Of a stretch of DNA of 6,190 nt, positions 5,392 through 6,190 are shown one piece after another; positions within the stretch are counted from its first letter, which is position 1, and every line of letters starts with the position of its first letter. The DNA comes from Frondihabitans sp. (lineage in GTDB: Bacteria > Actinomycetota > Actinomycetes > Actinomycetales > Microbacteriaceae), in assembly GCA_025464735.1 (NCBI GenBank), contig JAODMX010000120.1:1-6190 (forward strand). The letters are read 5' to 3'. The notes under the pieces were generated by a model that was given only the letters and a program-made list of their open reading frames with translations, had not been told where the DNA came from and did no database searches. The position numbers and the translations under genes are program-made.

Positions 5392-6117
5392 CTAGCTGGC
5401 GCCCAGCAGCTGTCCAATCTTCTCGTAGAAGACGCCGGGGTCGCCGGCGAGCGACGCCTTGACCATCGCGGTCCACTCGTCGACGATCACTTCGATGGCG
5501 CCGGTGGCGAGGCCGTCCAAAGACGCCCGTGGGACGTCGCGGGCATCGATCTTGGGCCCGTCATAGCCGTCCGAGATCTCCGTGTCCGCCGCGCCGAGCA
5601 AGACGCCCTGCACGAACGTGCCCCGAGGCGCTAGTTCAGCGCGCACCCCATTGGTCATGTTCCACTCGGCCGCCTTGGCTGCGGCATAGGCACCCGCGCC
5701 CGGGACGGCGAACCACGACAGTGCCGAGAGGATGTTGATGATGGCGCCGCCGCCGTTGGCCGCGAGGATCGGGGCGGATTCGCGGATCACATCGAGCGTG
5801 CCCCAGAAGTGCGTGTCCATTTCACGGCGCACCTCGGCCAGGTCACCCGTGACCAAGCCTGCACCGGTCGAGATCCCGGCGTTGTTGACCACGAGCGTCA
5901 CGTCCTGTGCGGCATCGACCGCCGCGACGACGGTCCCGTGATCCAGGAGGTCGAGCCTTAGCGGCACGACCCGTTCGTCGTCAAAGTCAAGGGTGCCGAC
6001 GTCACGGGCTGTTGCGTAGACCCTGGTGACGCCGCGATCGAGAAGTTCGAGGACAAACTGCTTGCCGATTCCGCGGTTGGCGCCAGTGACGAGGGCGATC
6101 TGGTCCGTAATGTTCAT
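5392..6117 (-). CDS. Short-chain dehydrogenase/reductase (classical SDR)
   Basis: The product is 241 residues, a normal classical SDR length, and is a cytosolic NAD(P)-dependent oxidoreductase of unknown substrate. It shows the Rossmann glycine motif TGANRGIG (residues 11-18), NNAG (78-81), catalytic Ser131 in INILSALSW, and Tyr144-x3-Lys148 (YAAAK) with the standard 13-residue Ser-Tyr distance. Arg38 after the second strand (YATAR) suggests NADP(H) preference, which is inference. The Asn of the classical Asn-Ser-Tyr-Lys tetrad appears to be His103 (DTHFWGTL where DTNxxGTL is usual). The C-terminal PG motif is replaced by LGAADTE. The ATG at 6117 has AGGAAG (6128-6133, minus strand) 10 bases upstream, a slightly long spacing. 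A 14-bp near-palindrome just upstream of that site hints at repression by a regulator outside the window. The gene is convergent with the monooxygenase and probably a separate transcription unit. Confidence 0.94.
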   Translation of the reverse strand: MNITDQIALVTGANRGIGKQFVLELLDRGVTRVYATARDVGTLDFDDERVVPLRLDLLDHGTVVAAVDAAQDVTLVVNNAGISTGAGLVTGDLAEVRREMDTHFWGTLDVIRESAPILAANGGGAIINILSALSWFAVPGAGAYAAAKAAEWNMTNGVRAELAPRGTFVQGVLLGAADTEISDGYDGPKIDARDVPRASLDGLATGAIEVIVDEWTAMVKASLAGDPGVFYEKIGQLLGAS

Positions 6118-6133
6118 AGATGTCGCGCTTCCT

Positions 6134-6147
6134 ATTACTCGAGTGAT
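6134..6147. promoter_or_regulatory. Possible operator upstream of the SDR gene
   Basis: ATTACTC followed directly by GAGTGAT forms a 14-bp near-palindrome (6 of 7 arm positions complementary) just upstream of the SDR ribosome site. Its length and position fit a TetR-like repressor site. It does not resemble either of the other two operator motifs in the window, so its regulator is probably encoded beyond the right edge. No convincing -35/-10 pair was found around it. Confidence 0.4.
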
Positions 6148-6190
6148 TGCTTCGGCCGGGTCCGAATCGACCTGGCACGAGTTACGCTAT

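Noticed and set aside
5633..5639. AGTTCAG inside the SDR gene, resembling one arm of the monooxygenase operator
   Set aside because: Only a single 7-base half-site within coding sequence and no partner arm; chance is the simplest explanation.
6183..6190. TACGCT-like -10 at the right edge for a rightward gene, or TAGCGT on the minus strand for the SDR
   Set aside because: No matching -35 at proper spacing inside the window for the plus strand, and the minus-strand -35 would lie outside it, so neither can be supported.

Overview
The window looks like chromosomal DNA of a high-GC Gram-positive actinobacterium. The evidence is strongly G/C-biased third codon positions, densely packed short-intergenic genes, two TetR-family regulators in about 6 kb, and at least one promoter that appears to produce a leaderless mRNA. 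A member of the Microbacteriaceae or a related family would fit, but that placement is inference. No rRNA, tRNA, CRISPR array, insertion sequence or phage gene was seen.

Layout, left to right. (1) The 3' end of a sensor histidine kinase gene (+, ends 442) runs in from the left edge. (2) A TetR-family regulator (-, 434-1057) converges on it with a 9-bp coding overlap. It is divergent from (3) a 14-helix-type DHA2 MFS transporter (+, 1184-2689). The 126-bp gap between them holds two related 20-bp near-palindromes (1103-1122 and 1148-1167) that bracket a recognisable promoter. This is a typical self-regulated TetR/efflux pair. (4) A GNAT-family N-acetyltransferase (+, 2754-3275). (5) A second TetR-family regulator (+, 3333-3908). 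(6) An FMN-dependent monooxygenase of the NtaA/SnaA/DszA (bacterial luciferase-like) family (+, 3942-5354). Its start codon directly abuts a perfect 9+4+9 inverted repeat containing a strong -10 element. (7) A classical short-chain dehydrogenase/reductase (-, 5392-6117), convergent with the monooxygenase and preceded by its own small near-palindrome at 6134-6147.

How they may work together. The window reads as a row of small regulator-effector modules rather than one large pathway. TetR-1 most likely represses the MFS exporter and itself through the paired operators. TetR-2 most likely represses the adjacent monooxygenase through the perfect palindrome over its -10. The monooxygenase needs reduced FMN from a separate flavin reductase, and none is encoded here. 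The SDR and GNAT have no visible functional tie to their neighbours.

No undescribed multi-gene system was found. The most distinctive content is the operator architecture at 1103-1167 and the leaderless operator-promoter at 3906-3942.
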